Source of the DNA: Rhodoplanes serenus
GTDB taxonomy: Bacteria > Pseudomonadota > Alphaproteobacteria > Rhizobiales > Xanthobacteraceae
DNA length: 64,000 nucleotides
Assembly: GCA_009720755.1 (NCBI GenBank)
Contig: WNKV01000002.1
Coordinates: 310,001-374,000, forward strand
Reading direction: 5' to 3'
Under the pieces are notes generated by a model. It saw only the letters and a list, made by a program, of their open reading frames with translations. It ran no database searches and was not told where the DNA came from. A program made the translations under genes and the position numbers. Numbering within the stretch: position 1 is the first letter of the stretch; each line of letters opens with the position of its first letter. This document shows, piece after piece, positions 1-9,482 of this stretch.

Positions 1-1
1 C

Positions 2-520
2 GGGAGCGCCCGCGGCCTCGAGCGCGCCGGCGCCGACTGCGTGCTGATCTGCACCAACACCATGCACAAGATCGCCGACGAGGTGCAGAAGGCGATCACC
101 ATCCCGCTGCTGCACATCGTCGACGCCACCGCGGCGCCGCTGACGCGCGACCGCATCACCCGGCCGCTGCTGCTCGCCACCCGCTTCACCATGGAGGAGG
201 AGTTCTATCGCGCCCGCCTGCGCAGCCGCTTCGGCGTCGAGGCGATGGTGCCGGAGGCCGAGGACCGCCCCATGGTGCACGATGTGATTTTCGGCGAGCT
301 GTGCTGTGGCATCGTTCGCGACGAATCGCGGGCCAAGTTCCGCGCCGTCATCGCCCGCGCCGCTGCGCGCGGCGCCGACGCCGTGATCCTGGGTTGCACC
401 GAGATCGGCCTGCTGATCGGCCAGGAGGACAGCGCGCTGCCGGTGTACGACTCGACGCTGCTGCACGCCGACGCCGCGGTCGCGTTCGCGCTCGCCCCCG
501 AGCCGGCGCTGGTTGCCTGA
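2..520 (+). CDS. Aspartate/glutamate racemase family protein (5'-truncated by the window edge)
   Basis: Family members interconvert L- and D-aspartate/glutamate, or racemise related compounds, without PLP by using two cysteine acid/bases. Both are visible: the first in CTNTMHK (about residue 17 of the visible part), the second in GCTEIGLL near the C-terminus. The reading frame is open to the first base of the window (G-S-A-R-G-L-E-R before the first motif), so the true start lies upstream; roughly 60 residues of a typical 230-residue protein are missing. The internal GTG at 41 is not the start. It heads a co-directional run of catabolic-looking genes. Family assignment is strong; the substrate is unknown. 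Confidence 0.85.
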   Translation, partial: GSARGLERAGADCVLICTNTMHKIADEVQKAITIPLLHIVDATAAPLTRDRITRPLLLATRFTMEEEFYRARLRSRFGVEAMVPEAEDRPMVHDVIFGELCCGIVRDESRAKFRAVIARAAARGADAVILGCTEIGLLIGQEDSALPVYDSTLLHADAAVAFALAPEPALVA

Positions 521-575
521 GGCGGCGGGCCGGTCCAAGCTCCGATCCGTAACCCCCGCGAGACGCAGAGCCCCC

Positions 576-2936
576 GTGACCATCTCCGCTCAGGCCACCC
601 GACCCCGACGTCCCGTCGACCGTGTCCCTTCGCTCGCCCATTGGGGCGCCTTCACGGCCGTCGTCGCCGACGGCCGGGTGGTGCGTTGCGAGCCGTTCGG
701 CCACGACCCGGCGCCCTCGCCGATGCTCGCCGCCATCCCGGCCATGGTGCATTCGCCGCTGCGTATCGCCCGTCCGGCGGTGCGCGAGGGATGGCGCGAG
801 GGCCGGCCGCGCACCGGGCACGATACGTTTCGCGAAGTGTCGTGGGACGAGGCACTCGATCTCGTCGCCGGCGAAGTCTCGCGCGTTCGCGCGGCGCATG
901 GCGCCGGCGGCATCTTCGGCGGCTCCTACGGCTGGTCGTCGGCCGGCCGCGTTCATCACGCCCGCACCCTGGTGCGGCGTTTCTTGGCGCTGGGCGGCGG
1001 CTTCGTCGATCAGCTCGCCAACTACTCGTTCGGCGCGGCCCAGTTCCTGCTGCCGCATGTGCTCGGCACCTTCCAGCCGGTGACCGGGCGCGCCACCGAC
1101 TGGCCGAGCGTCGTCGCCGAGACGCGCCTGCTGATCGCCTTCGGCGGCCTCGCGCCCAAGAACAGCCAGGTCGGCTCCGGCGGCGTCGGCTCGCACGACT
1201 TCGAGACCTGGCTGCGCCGCGCCCGCGCGGCCGGCATCCGCATCGTCAATGTCAGCCCGCTGAAGAGCGACACGCCCGACTGGCTCGACGCCGAGTGGAT
1301 CGCCATCCGGCCCAACACCGACGTCGCCCTGATGCTCGGGCTCGCCCACACGCTGCTCACCGAGAGCCGGCACGACGCCGCGTTCCTCGACCGCTACTGC
1401 GCGGGCTTCGAGACGTTCGCCGACTATCTGACGGGCCGCCACGACGGCACGCCGAAGTCGGCCGATTGGGCGGAGCGCATCTGCGGCGTGCCGGCCGACA
1501 CCATCCGGGCGCTGGCGCGCGACGCCGCCGCGCAGCCCACCTACCTGACCGCGACGTGGTCGCTGCAACGCGCCCACCACGGCGAGCAGCCTTACTGGGC
1601 GCTGATCACGCTCGCTGCCATGCTGGGCGGCATCGGCCTGCCGGGGCAGGGCTTCGGCTTCGGCCACGGCTCGATCCACGGCACCGGCCTGCCGCGCGCC
1701 GCGCTGCCGGGGCCGGATCTGTCGCCGCCGCCCAATCCGGCCGGTCTCGCGATTCCGGTCGCCCGCATCGCCGACATGCTGCTCGATCCCGGCGGTACCT
1801 ACGACTTCAACGGCCGCAGGCTCGTCTATCCGGACGTGCGGATGGTCTACTGGGCGGGCGGCAATCCGTTTCATCACCATCAGGATCTCAACCGCCTGCG
1901 ACGCGCCTGGCAGAAGCCCGAGACCGTGGTGGTGCACGACTCGTGGTGGACGCCGACGGCGCGCCACGCCGACATCGTGCTGCCGGCGACGATGTCGCTC
2001 GAACGCAACGACGTCGGCGGCACCTCGCGCGATCGCTTCCTGTTCGCCATGCACCGGGCGATCGCGCCGGTGGGCGAGGCGAGGCACGACATCGACATCT
2101 TCGCGGCGCTCGCCGGCCGGCTCGGCTACGCGGACGCCTTCACCGAGGGGCGCGACGAGATGGCGTGGTGCCGTCTCGTCTACGATCGCATCCGCGACGG
2201 TGCCGCCGCCAAGGGCGTCGCGCTGCCGGCGTTCCAGCAGTTCTGGGCCGAAGGCTTCGTCGCGCTGCCGCCGCCCGAGCGCGACTTCGTGCTGTTCGAG
2301 GAGTTTCGCCGCGACCCGGACGTCCACCGCCTGGCGACGCCGTCCGGCAAGATCGAGATCGTCTCGGCCGCGGTCGCCGGCTTCGGCTACGACGACGCGC
2401 CTCCGCATCCGGCCTGGCTGCCACCGGCCGAATGGCTGGGGGCGCCCGCCGCGAAGCGTTTCCCGCTGCATCTGATCACCAACCAGCCGGCCCGCCGCCT
2501 GCACAGCCAGACTGATCCCGGCCCGGTGTCGGTCGCCGGCAAGATCTCCGAGCGTGAGCCGATCCGCCTGAACCCGCAGGATGCCGCGCGCCGCGGGCTA
2601 AGCGACGGCGACATCGTGCGGGTGTTCAACGATCGCGGCGCCTGCTTGGCCGGCCTGGTGATCGATCCCGACGTGGCGCCCGGCGTAGCCGTGATGGCGA
2701 CCGGCGCCTGGTTCGATCCGCTGCCCGAAGGCGGCGGCCTCGACGTTCACGGCAACCCCAACGTTCTGACGCCCGACATCGGCACCTCGCGGCTCGCCCA
2801 AGGGTCGAGCGCGCAGAGCACGCTCGTCGAAATCGAGGGCTTCGTCGGCACGCCGCCGCCGGTGCGCGCCTTCGTGCCACCCCCTCTCGCCCCCCTTGCA
2901 CCCACCGCGTTCGTGCGCACCGATGCGCCGATGTGA
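576..2936 (+). CDS. Molybdopterin oxidoreductase, DMSO/TMAO/biotin sulfoxide reductase type
   Basis: A bis-MGD molybdoenzyme of the DMSO reductase family, about 786 residues. The N-terminus SLAHWGAF and the early segment GGSYGWSSAGR (about residues 115-125), which carries the serine Mo ligand of the sulfoxide/N-oxide reductase branch, place it with BisC/TorA/DorA. No N-terminal Cys cluster for an iron-sulfur centre is present, as expected for that branch. There is no signal peptide, so a cytoplasmic BisC-like role is more likely than a periplasmic TorA/DorA role. The GTG at 576 is chosen because conserved sequence begins soon after; a TTG at 513 would overlap the racemase. The gap to the next gene is 31 bp, so co-transcription is likely. 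Reduction of a sulfoxide or N-oxide is inferred; substrate unknown. Confidence 0.85.
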   Translation: MTISAQATRPRRPVDRVPSLAHWGAFTAVVADGRVVRCEPFGHDPAPSPMLAAIPAMVHSPLRIARPAVREGWREGRPRTGHDTFREVSWDEALDLVAGEVSRVRAAHGAGGIFGGSYGWSSAGRVHHARTLVRRFLALGGGFVDQLANYSFGAAQFLLPHVLGTFQPVTGRATDWPSVVAETRLLIAFGGLAPKNSQVGSGGVGSHDFETWLRRARAAGIRIVNVSPLKSDTPDWLDAEWIAIRPNTDVALMLGLAHTLLTESRHDAAFLDRYCAGFETFADYLTGRHDGTPKSADWAERICGVPADTIRALARDAAAQPTYLTATWSLQRAHHGEQPYWALITLAAMLGGIGLPGQGFGFGHGSIHGTGLPRAALPGPDLSPPPNPAGLAIPVARIADMLLDPGGTYDFNGRRLVYPDVRMVYWAGGNPFHHHQDLNRLRRAWQKPETVVVHDSWWTPTARHADIVLPATMSLERNDVGGTSRDRFLFAMHRAIAPVGEARHDIDIFAALAGRLGYADAFTEGRDEMAWCRLVYDRIRDGAAAKGVALPAFQQFWAEGFVALPPPERDFVLFEEFRRDPDVHRLATPSGKIEIVSAAVAGFGYDDAPPHPAWLPPAEWLGAPAAKRFPLHLITNQPARRLHSQTDPGPVSVAGKISEREPIRLNPQDAARRGLSDGDIVRVFNDRGACLAGLVIDPDVAPGVAVMATGAWFDPLPEGGGLDVHGNPNVLTPDIGTSRLAQGSSAQSTLVEIEGFVGTPPPVRAFVPPPLAPLAPTAFVRTDAPM

Positions 2937-2967
2937 TACCACCGTCCAGGAGTCTCCGGAGACCGCC

Positions 2968-3912
2968 ATGTCCAGACAAAAGCTCACCGGCTCGTTCGTC
3001 GCGCTGATCACTCCCTTCAACCGCGACGGCTCGGTCGACTTCGCGGCGTTCCGCACGCTCCTGACATTCCACGAGGACAACGGCACCGCCGCGGTGCTGA
3101 TCATGGGCTCGACCGGCGAGACCTCGATGCTGTCGCCGGAGGAGAAGAAGGCCATCATCGTCGAGACCGCCAAGATGAAGTCGGCCAGGATGCCGATCTT
3201 CTTCGGCTGCACCGGCGCCAACACCGAGGCGACCATCGCGATGGTGAAGTTCGCCAAGGACAACGGCGCCGACGGCGCCATCCTGGCGGCGCCCGCCTAT
3301 ATCTGCGCCCCCGAGGACGACATCGAGCGGTTCTTCCTGGAGGTCGCCGACGCCACCGACCTGCCGCTCGGCATCTACAACAACCCGCCGCGGGTGAAGA
3401 GCGATCTGCACTGGGATCACCTGCTGCGCATCTTCAAGCATCCGAACTACGTGGTGCACAAGGAATCGACCGGCCGGGTCGGGCAGGTCGCCCAGGTGCT
3501 GGCGGGGCGGCCCGACGTCTCGGTGATGTGCTGCGACAGCCCCAATCTCGGCCTCGTGGTGCCGACCATGAGCCTCGGCGGCCACGGCACCGCCAACATG
3601 ACCGGCAACCTGGCGCCGCGCGAGATCGCCGCCATCTCGACGCCGTGGAGTGGCTGGGCCGATGCCGAGCGCTTCCGCGAAACCTATCTGCGGATGCTGC
3701 CGCTCCTCCACTTCACCTACTCGGCGATCAATCCGGTCGCGGTGAAGTCGCTGATGAAGGCGGTCGGCCTGCCGGCCGGCGATCTGCGCAAGCCGCTCAC
3801 CGGGCTCGCCGCCGAGCATCTCGCCCGCGGGGTGCGCATCCTGGCCGAGCTGGGTCTCGACAAGACCTACGGCTACAAGCTGCCGTCGCCCGCCGCCGCC
3901 GTGGCGGCCTGA
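2968..3912 (+). CDS. DHDPS/N-acetylneuraminate lyase family aldolase
   Basis: A (beta/alpha)8 class I aldolase of 314 residues, the usual length of the DapA/NanA superfamily. The Schiff-base lysine is Lys165 (VVHKEST), the catalytic tyrosine is Tyr137 (GIYNNP), and the carboxylate-binding loop is GSTGET at about 47-52. The ATG at 2968 follows a good ribosome site (ccaggag) and matches the family N-terminus; an upstream in-frame extension to 2896 overlaps the preceding gene. The setting beside a racemase, an SDR and a D-amino-acid-dehydrogenase-like protein suggests a catabolic lyase or dehydratase rather than lysine-pathway DapA. That is inference; members act on keto-deoxy sugars, hydroxyproline derivatives and others. 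Confidence 0.88.
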   Translation: MSRQKLTGSFVALITPFNRDGSVDFAAFRTLLTFHEDNGTAAVLIMGSTGETSMLSPEEKKAIIVETAKMKSARMPIFFGCTGANTEATIAMVKFAKDNGADGAILAAPAYICAPEDDIERFFLEVADATDLPLGIYNNPPRVKSDLHWDHLLRIFKHPNYVVHKESTGRVGQVAQVLAGRPDVSVMCCDSPNLGLVVPTMSLGGHGTANMTGNLAPREIAAISTPWSGWADAERFRETYLRMLPLLHFTYSAINPVAVKSLMKAVGLPAGDLRKPLTGLAAEHLARGVRILAELGLDKTYGYKLPSPAAAVAA

Positions 3913-3954
3913 GCGCACGGTCCCGCGGGGCAGGGAGCAGGGGGCAGGGGCGCC

Positions 3955-4734
3955 ATGGATCTCGGGATCGCCGGCCGCAAGGCGCTGCTGTGCGGGGCGA
4001 GCCGCGGGCTCGGCAAGGCGTGCGCGCTGGCGCTCGCCCGCGAGGGTGTCGCCGTCACCATCGCGGGCCGCACCGCCACGACGCTCGACGCGGCCGCCGC
4101 CGAGATCCGGGCCGCCACCGGCGCGCCGGTGACGACGGTGGTCGCCGACATCACCACGCCGGCGGGGCGCGACGCGCTTCTCGCTGCGTGCCCCGCGCCC
4201 GACATCCTGCTCAACAATGCCGACGGCCCGCTGCCCGGCGACTTCCGCGACTGGACGCGCGACGACTGGATCGCCGCGCTCGATGCCATGATGCTGGGGC
4301 CGATCGACATGATCCGCCGCGTCGTCGACGGCATGGCGGCGCGCCGCTTCGGCCGCATCGTCAACATCGTGTCGCGCAGCGTGAAGATCGCCCAGCCCGA
4401 GCTCGGCCTGTCGAACGGGGCCCGCTCGGGCCTGGTCGGCTTCGTGGCCGGGCTGGCGCGCCAGACGGTCGCCGACAACGTCACCATCAACAATCTGCTG
4501 CCCGGCATCTTCGACACCGATGCCCAGCGCCGCCACATCCGCGGCATGATCGACGAGGCGGACGGCCGCTTCGATGCGGTGTGGCGGGCGCGGGCCGCCG
4601 CCAATCCGGCGCGGCGCTATGGCGATCCCGCCGAGCTCGGCGCCTATTTCGCCTTCCTGTGCTCCGACAAGGCCGGCTTCGTCACCGGCCAGAATCTCCT
4701 GATCGACGGTGGAAGCTATCCTGGAACGTATTGA
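3955..4734 (+). CDS. SDR family protein lacking the YxxxK catalytic motif
   Basis: A short-chain dehydrogenase/reductase fold of 259 residues with a glycine-rich nucleotide loop GASRGLG (residues 14-20) and an NNADG version of the NNAG motif (about 87-91). At the place of the catalytic Tyr-x3-Lys there is Ser153-x3-Arg157. This matches the beta-ketoacyl-reductase-like SDR subgroup recorded as lacking the normal catalytic tetrad. It may use altered chemistry or be a binding protein. It is the third of a tightly spaced series (42 bp on both sides), so it is probably co-expressed. A close paralogue with the same substitution lies at 31646-32425. Confidence 0.85.
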   Translation: MDLGIAGRKALLCGASRGLGKACALALAREGVAVTIAGRTATTLDAAAAEIRAATGAPVTTVVADITTPAGRDALLAACPAPDILLNNADGPLPGDFRDWTRDDWIAALDAMMLGPIDMIRRVVDGMAARRFGRIVNIVSRSVKIAQPELGLSNGARSGLVGFVAGLARQTVADNVTINNLLPGIFDTDAQRRHIRGMIDEADGRFDAVWRARAAANPARRYGDPAELGAYFAFLCSDKAGFVTGQNLLIDGGSYPGTY

Positions 4735-4776
4735 CGGCCCGCCCGGCGGACGCCGCGCGTGCCACGCGAGGACACG

Positions 4777-5808
4777 ATGACAGAATCGAGCTGGACGACA
4801 TCGAGCTTGACCACACCGACGCACTGGACGCGACGCGGCGTCACGGCCGCGTTGCTTCTCGGCGCTGCGACCGCGATGGGCGCGGTGCCCGCGCCCGCGC
4901 AGGCGCAGCCCTATCCGTCGCGCACCATCACCATGGTGGTGCCGTATCCGGCCGGCGGCTCGGTCGACGGCGTCGCCCGCATCCTGGCGCAGAAGCTCCA
5001 GGAGTCGCTCGGGCAGACCGTCATCGTCGAGAACCGCGCCGGTGGTGCCGGCGGCCTCGTCGGTGCCAACTCGGTGGCGAAGTCGCCGGCCGACGGCTAC
5101 ACGCTGCTGCTCCAGGCGTCGATCCACGTCGTCTCGCCGTTCCTGTTCAAGAATGCGCCCTACGACGTGGTGAAGGACTTCACGCCGATCACGCTGGTGG
5201 CCGCCGGGCCACTGGTGGTGTCGACCACGCCGGGCGTGCCGGCCACCAACCTCAAGGAGTTCTTCGACCTCGTCCGCAAGGCGCCCGACAAGTACACCTT
5301 CGCGACGTCGAGCTTCGGCTCCGCCGGTCATCTCGCGGTCGAGATCCTCAAGCGCGAGGCGGGCGTCGATACCCTCACCATCGCCTACAAGGGCGGCGGC
5401 CCGATGCTGACCGACCTGATGAGCGGCCAGATCCACCTGATCGCCGACCCGATGGTGTCGTCGCTGCCGCTCGCGCAGTCCGGCAAGATCAAGGCGCTCG
5501 CCATCACCAGCCCCGAGCGGGTGAAGATCGCGCCCGAGATCCCGACCGTCGAGCAGTCCGGCATGAAGCCGCTCGACTTCGTATCGTGGTACGGCCTGTG
5601 GGGCCCGAAGGGCCTGCCGCCCGAGATCGTCGCCAAGCTCCAGAGCGAGACCGCCAAGGTGCTCGGCCAGGACGACGCCAAGGCGCGCTTCGGGACGCTC
5701 GGCTTCGAGCCCAAGCCGTCGACCGCCCAAGAGTTTGCCAAGTTCATCACCGACGAGATGGCGCGCGCCGAGCAAATCATCAAGGACGCCAAGATCAAGA
5801 CCGAGTAG
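4777..5808 (+). CDS. Bug-family (tripartite tricarboxylate transporter) solute-binding protein
   Basis: Periplasmic receptor of the TctC/Bug family, 343 residues. An N-terminal export signal with a twin arginine (TRRGVTAALLL) ends at an AQA-type cleavage site before PYPSRTITMVVPYPAGG, the family's opening strand and ligand loop. The ATG at 4777 is preceded by gcgagga; the in-frame GTG at 4759 is less likely. No TctA/TctB membrane genes are nearby, so it is an orphan receptor, common in this family. The position among racemase, lyase and flavoenzyme genes suggests it binds the carboxylate or amino acid that this locus degrades. Ligand not predictable. Confidence 0.88.
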   Translation: MTESSWTTSSLTTPTHWTRRGVTAALLLGAATAMGAVPAPAQAQPYPSRTITMVVPYPAGGSVDGVARILAQKLQESLGQTVIVENRAGGAGGLVGANSVAKSPADGYTLLLQASIHVVSPFLFKNAPYDVVKDFTPITLVAAGPLVVSTTPGVPATNLKEFFDLVRKAPDKYTFATSSFGSAGHLAVEILKREAGVDTLTIAYKGGGPMLTDLMSGQIHLIADPMVSSLPLAQSGKIKALAITSPERVKIAPEIPTVEQSGMKPLDFVSWYGLWGPKGLPPEIVAKLQSETAKVLGQDDAKARFGTLGFEPKPSTAQEFAKFITDEMARAEQIIKDAKIKTE

Positions 5809-5921
5809 GGCGGTCGCATCGATCTCGTATCGGACGTGATCAGGGTCAGGGATCGCGACGCCGCCGGCCCGCGATCCCGGCCGCCTGAGATCGGTCGTCG
5901 CGTGTCGTCGGACAGCATCCC

Positions 5922-7169
5922 ATGAATGTTCTCGTGCTCGGCGCCGGTGTGGTCGGCACCGCCTGCGCCCACTATCTCCACCGCGACGGCCATCGCGTCA
6001 CCGTGCTGGAGCGCCGCTCCGGCCCGGCCCTGGAGACCAGCTTCGGCAATGCCGGCGGTGTGTGCCCCGGCTTCGCCGGCCCGTGGGCGGCGCCCGGCAT
6101 GCCGCTCAAGGCGATGCGCTGGCTCACCGATCGCTACGCCCCGCTGGCGCTGCGGCCGACCGTCGATCCGCACCAATGGGCGTGGCTTGCGGCCTTCGCC
6201 AAGAACTGCACGGCCGAGCGCTTCGCCCGCAACAAGGCGCGCATGCAGCGCATCGCGCATTACAGCAAGGCGTGCCTGGTGGCGCTGCGCCGGGAGACCG
6301 GCCTCGCCTACGACCACGGCGAGGGCGGCGTGCTGCAACTCTTCCGCACCGACGAGGAGCTGGCCGGCGGACGCCGCGCCGCGGCGGTGCTGGAGCGGTT
6401 CGGTGTCGCCCATGAGGTGCTCGATGCCGACGGCGTGCTGTCGGCCGAGCCGGCGCTGGCGCGCGCCACAGTTCGCTTCGTCGGCGGCCTGAACCTGCCG
6501 GGCGACGAGACCGGCGACTGCTATCTGTTCACCGCGGCGCTCGCCGAGCGCTTGCGTGCCGCGGGCGTGACCTTCGCGTTCGACACCGCGATCACCGGAT
6601 TGCGGGTGGAGGGCGGGCGGCTGCGCGCCGTCGAGACCGGGCAGGGCGCCTACGAGGCGGACGCCGTCGTGGTGGCACTCGGGGTCGAGGCACCCCGTCT
6701 GCTGCGGCCGCTCGGCCTCGCGCTGCCGATCTACCCGGTCAAGGGCTATTCGATCACGATCGATCTCGACGATGCGGCGGACGGCCCGCGTTCCGCCGTC
6801 ATGGACGAGCACACCAAGGTGATGATCGCCCGGTTGGGGGGGCGCCTGCGCGCCGCCGGCATGGCGGAGGTCGGAGGCTACGGGCTCGACGTGCGGCCGG
6901 ACGGCATCGAGGCGGTGCGTCGCACCGTGCGGGCGCTGTTCCCCGGCGCTGCGGTCGACGGCGACGTGGCGCCATGGGCGGGCCTGCGGCCGATGACGCC
7001 GGACGGGCCGCCCTATCTCGGCGCGACGCGGATAGCGGGGCTCTATCTCAATGTCGGCCACGGGTCCAACGGCTGGACGCAAGCCTGCGGCTGCGGCCGC
7101 ATCGTCGCCGACGTGGTGGCGGGGCGGACGCCGGAGATCAATCTCGACGGCTTCGGCCTCGATCGCTGA
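5922..7169 (+). CDS. DadA-like FAD-dependent D-amino acid dehydrogenase family protein
   Basis: A flavoprotein of the DAO family, 415 residues. It opens with an ADP-binding beta-alpha-beta unit (VLVLGAGVVGTACAHYL, GxGxxG at 7-12, with ERR at the end of beta 2) and ends with the conserved C-terminal segment GLRPMTPDGPPYLGATR...NVGHGSNGWT that closes the FAD site. Length and order match DadA, which oxidises D-amino acids to keto acids and passes electrons to the quinone pool. Hydroxyproline or D-proline dehydrogenases of the same family are alternatives, and the neighbouring DHDPS-like aldolase would fit such a route. The gap from the receptor gene is 113 bp. Confidence 0.87.
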   Translation: MNVLVLGAGVVGTACAHYLHRDGHRVTVLERRSGPALETSFGNAGGVCPGFAGPWAAPGMPLKAMRWLTDRYAPLALRPTVDPHQWAWLAAFAKNCTAERFARNKARMQRIAHYSKACLVALRRETGLAYDHGEGGVLQLFRTDEELAGGRRAAAVLERFGVAHEVLDADGVLSAEPALARATVRFVGGLNLPGDETGDCYLFTAALAERLRAAGVTFAFDTAITGLRVEGGRLRAVETGQGAYEADAVVVALGVEAPRLLRPLGLALPIYPVKGYSITIDLDDAADGPRSAVMDEHTKVMIARLGGRLRAAGMAEVGGYGLDVRPDGIEAVRRTVRALFPGAAVDGDVAPWAGLRPMTPDGPPYLGATRIAGLYLNVGHGSNGWTQACGCGRIVADVVAGRTPEINLDGFGLDR

Positions 7170-7219
7170 TCGGGGCCGGCGCGCCGTGCGGCCGCCGGCC
7201 CCGTGGTGGCGTCATGGGA

Positions 7220-8905
7220 TCACGCCGCCCGCACGCCGGCGAGGAAGCGGGCCACCTCGACCTTGAGGCGGGCGCTCTCGCGCGACAGCGACTGCGCCGA
7301 CGACAGCACCTGCGAGGAGGCCGAGCCGGTCTCGGCGGCACCGCGGTTGACGCCCGCGATGGTGTCGGCCACCTCCGTGGTGCCGCGCGCCGCCTGCTGG
7401 ACGTTGCGGGCGATCTCGCCGGTGGCGGCCCCTTGCTGCTCGACGGCGGCCGCGATGGCGGTGGCGATCTCGGCGATGCGTGCGATGGTGCCGCCGATCT
7501 CCTTGATGGCGACGACGGAGTCCTGGGTCGCCTGCTGCATGCCGGCGATCTGGGTCGAGATCTCGCCCGTCGCCTTGCCGGTCTGGGCGGCCAGCGCCTT
7601 CACCTCCTGGGCCACCACCGCGAAGCCCTTGCCGGCCTCGCCGGCCCGGGCCGCCTCGATGGTGGCGTTGAGAGCGAGCAGATTGGTCTGCTCGGCGATG
7701 GCGGTGATCAGCTTGACGACGTCGCCGATGCGGCCGGCCGCCTGCGACAGCTCGCCGATGCGCACATCGGTCTTCTCGGCCTGGCGGACCGCCTCGCCGG
7801 CGATGCGGGTCGATTCCTGCACCTGCCGGCCGATCTCGCCGACCGACGACGCCATCTCGTTGGTGGCGGAGGCGACCGACTGCACGTTGCTCGATGCCTG
7901 GTCCGAGGCGGCCGCCACGGTGGTGGCCAGCCCCTGGGTGGTCTCCGCCGTGCGGGTCAGCGAGCTCGCGGCGGCCTCCAGCTCGTTCGAGGCGGACGAC
8001 ACCGTCTCGACGATCTGGCCGACGGCGCGGTCGAACTCGTCGGCGAGCCGGACCATCCCGGTCCGGCGCTCCGCCACGGCGCGGCGCTCCGCCTCGGCCT
8101 TCTCCTCCGCCTCGCGGCGGGCCTTCTCGGTGAAGGTCAGCTTGACGCCTTGCACCGCCTCGGCGACCTCGCCGATCTCGTCACGCCGGCCGGTGCCCGC
8201 CACTTCGACCTCCTCGCCCCGTGCCAGCCGCTTCAGATCGCCGACCAGGCGGGCGAGCGGCGCGGTGATGCCGAACCGGATGATCCCCACCGCGAGGGTG
8301 AGCACCAGCACGAACGCCCCGCCCACCGCGATCATGCTGAGCCGTGCGGTCGACAGGGTCGTCTCGGTGAGGGCGTCGGACCGCGCCTTGACGCTGCCGT
8401 CGACGGCGGCCGTGATGGCGGCCATCCGGCGGCGAAGCTCGCCTGTCCTCCCGGTCAGGGCCTCGGCGAGCCGGCTGGCCTCCGCGTTGCGGTTGGCCAT
8501 GGTCGCCTTCTCGATGGCGGCGAAGTCGCGTCGATAGATGTCGTCGAACAGCGCCGCCGCCTCGTCGAGCTGGCCCGTCATCGCAGGCAGGAACTTGCGG
8601 GCGTCCGCCACCTCGGCGGCGAAGCCGGTCTGGTTGGCCGCGATCTCCCGGCTGGTCCCTTCCATCTGGGCCATCTCGGTCTCGGCGATCATGCGCCAGG
8701 ACAGCCGGCCGAAATTGAAGACGCGCTGCTCGGCCTGCATCACGCGCTTCATGCCCTGCACGTCGCGATCGATCAGGTCGGAGTAATTCCGATCGATCTC
8801 CGTCATGCTCGATGTGGCGTACCAGATGCCGCCGCCGGTGATGATGCTCAGCAGGGCGAAACAGCCCAGGATCTTGTAGAGAATTCTGATGTCCGAGACC
8901 GCCAT
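7220..8905 (-). CDS. Methyl-accepting chemotaxis protein
   Basis: A transmembrane chemoreceptor of 561 residues. Order: TM1 about residues 10-30; a mainly helical periplasmic four-helix-bundle-type sensor to about 188; TM2 about 190-212; HAMP about 212-263 (ends GRRDEIGEVAEAV); then a long coiled-coil signalling domain with the hairpin-tip motif near NATIEAARAGEAGKGFAVVA. It should form trimers of dimers with CheW and CheA. No CheR-tethering pentapeptide is seen at the C-terminus (FLAGVRAA). The start ATG at 8905 has an excellent ribosome site (ggaggag). No che genes are nearby; ligand unknown. Confidence 0.93.
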   Translation of the reverse strand: MAVSDIRILYKILGCFALLSIITGGGIWYATSSMTEIDRNYSDLIDRDVQGMKRVMQAEQRVFNFGRLSWRMIAETEMAQMEGTSREIAANQTGFAAEVADARKFLPAMTGQLDEAAALFDDIYRRDFAAIEKATMANRNAEASRLAEALTGRTGELRRRMAAITAAVDGSVKARSDALTETTLSTARLSMIAVGGAFVLVLTLAVGIIRFGITAPLARLVGDLKRLARGEEVEVAGTGRRDEIGEVAEAVQGVKLTFTEKARREAEEKAEAERRAVAERRTGMVRLADEFDRAVGQIVETVSSASNELEAAASSLTRTAETTQGLATTVAAASDQASSNVQSVASATNEMASSVGEIGRQVQESTRIAGEAVRQAEKTDVRIGELSQAAGRIGDVVKLITAIAEQTNLLALNATIEAARAGEAGKGFAVVAQEVKALAAQTGKATGEISTQIAGMQQATQDSVVAIKEIGGTIARIAEIATAIAAAVEQQGAATGEIARNVQQAARGTTEVADTIAGVNRGAAETGSASSQVLSSAQSLSRESARLKVEVARFLAGVRAA

Positions 8906-9482
8906 GAACTCCTCCTGGCAACGCGCCTTCGGCGTGTCGACGTGGTGTCGATGCCCAAATCGGGCAGGTCGTCACACCAGGGTTGTGCTCGGCTCCTCAT
9001 GGGCAGCCGGACTGTGAGCTCCACCACAGCGCGCAAAGAATGCGTGATGGAGGTAAAATAAGCCTAAACCGCTAGTACATTTCGAGTATGCGACTGTAAG
9101 GCGAAACCCGCCTAACCTCTTAGGTCTAACCGGATTGGTTTATTTGCCGACAGCGCCCCAAGGGTTTGGAATGCCTGCCCCTGAAATCGCCGGCCGCGTG
9201 CCGGATCGGGTGTTTTGTCGGCCCGTCTCGAATCACGTTGCGAGTCGTTGCGACGAGCCCTGTGAGGACGCCTGACGCGAGGTCGGTGCGTCCCCCAGCG
9301 ACGAGAGGGCGGGTCGATCGGTGGTACCATGAGGCCGAGAGCGGCCGCGCGGTGCCGCGCGAGGCTGGTAAGTGATTGAGACCGTTCGATGTAAGATCCT
9401 GAATCAAAACGTGTTTGAGTGTACGTCTTTTCACGTCGCCCGGCCCCGTGCCGGCATGCTACGACGGCCGCGGGACTGATTG
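8906..9482. other. Intergenic region, divergent promoters expected
   Basis: A 577-base gap between the divergent chemoreceptor and Gfo/Idh genes. Two patches (about 9045-9165 and 9370-9430) are clearly lower in GC than the surroundings, as expected for promoter DNA. No convincing ORF, RNA gene or repeat was recognised, and no specific promoter boxes can be assigned with confidence. Confidence 0.5.

Noticed and set aside
513..5775. Very long open frames on the opposite strand and in other frames (for example 2626-5775 minus, 3528-5888 plus)
   Set aside because: They are shadows of well-supported genes in GC-rich DNA; their translations are Arg/Gly/Ala-rich with no domain.
6974..9061. 695-codon plus-strand frame across the chemoreceptor gene
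   Set aside because: The minus-strand frame encodes an intact chemoreceptor with HAMP and signalling tip; the plus-strand translation is low complexity.
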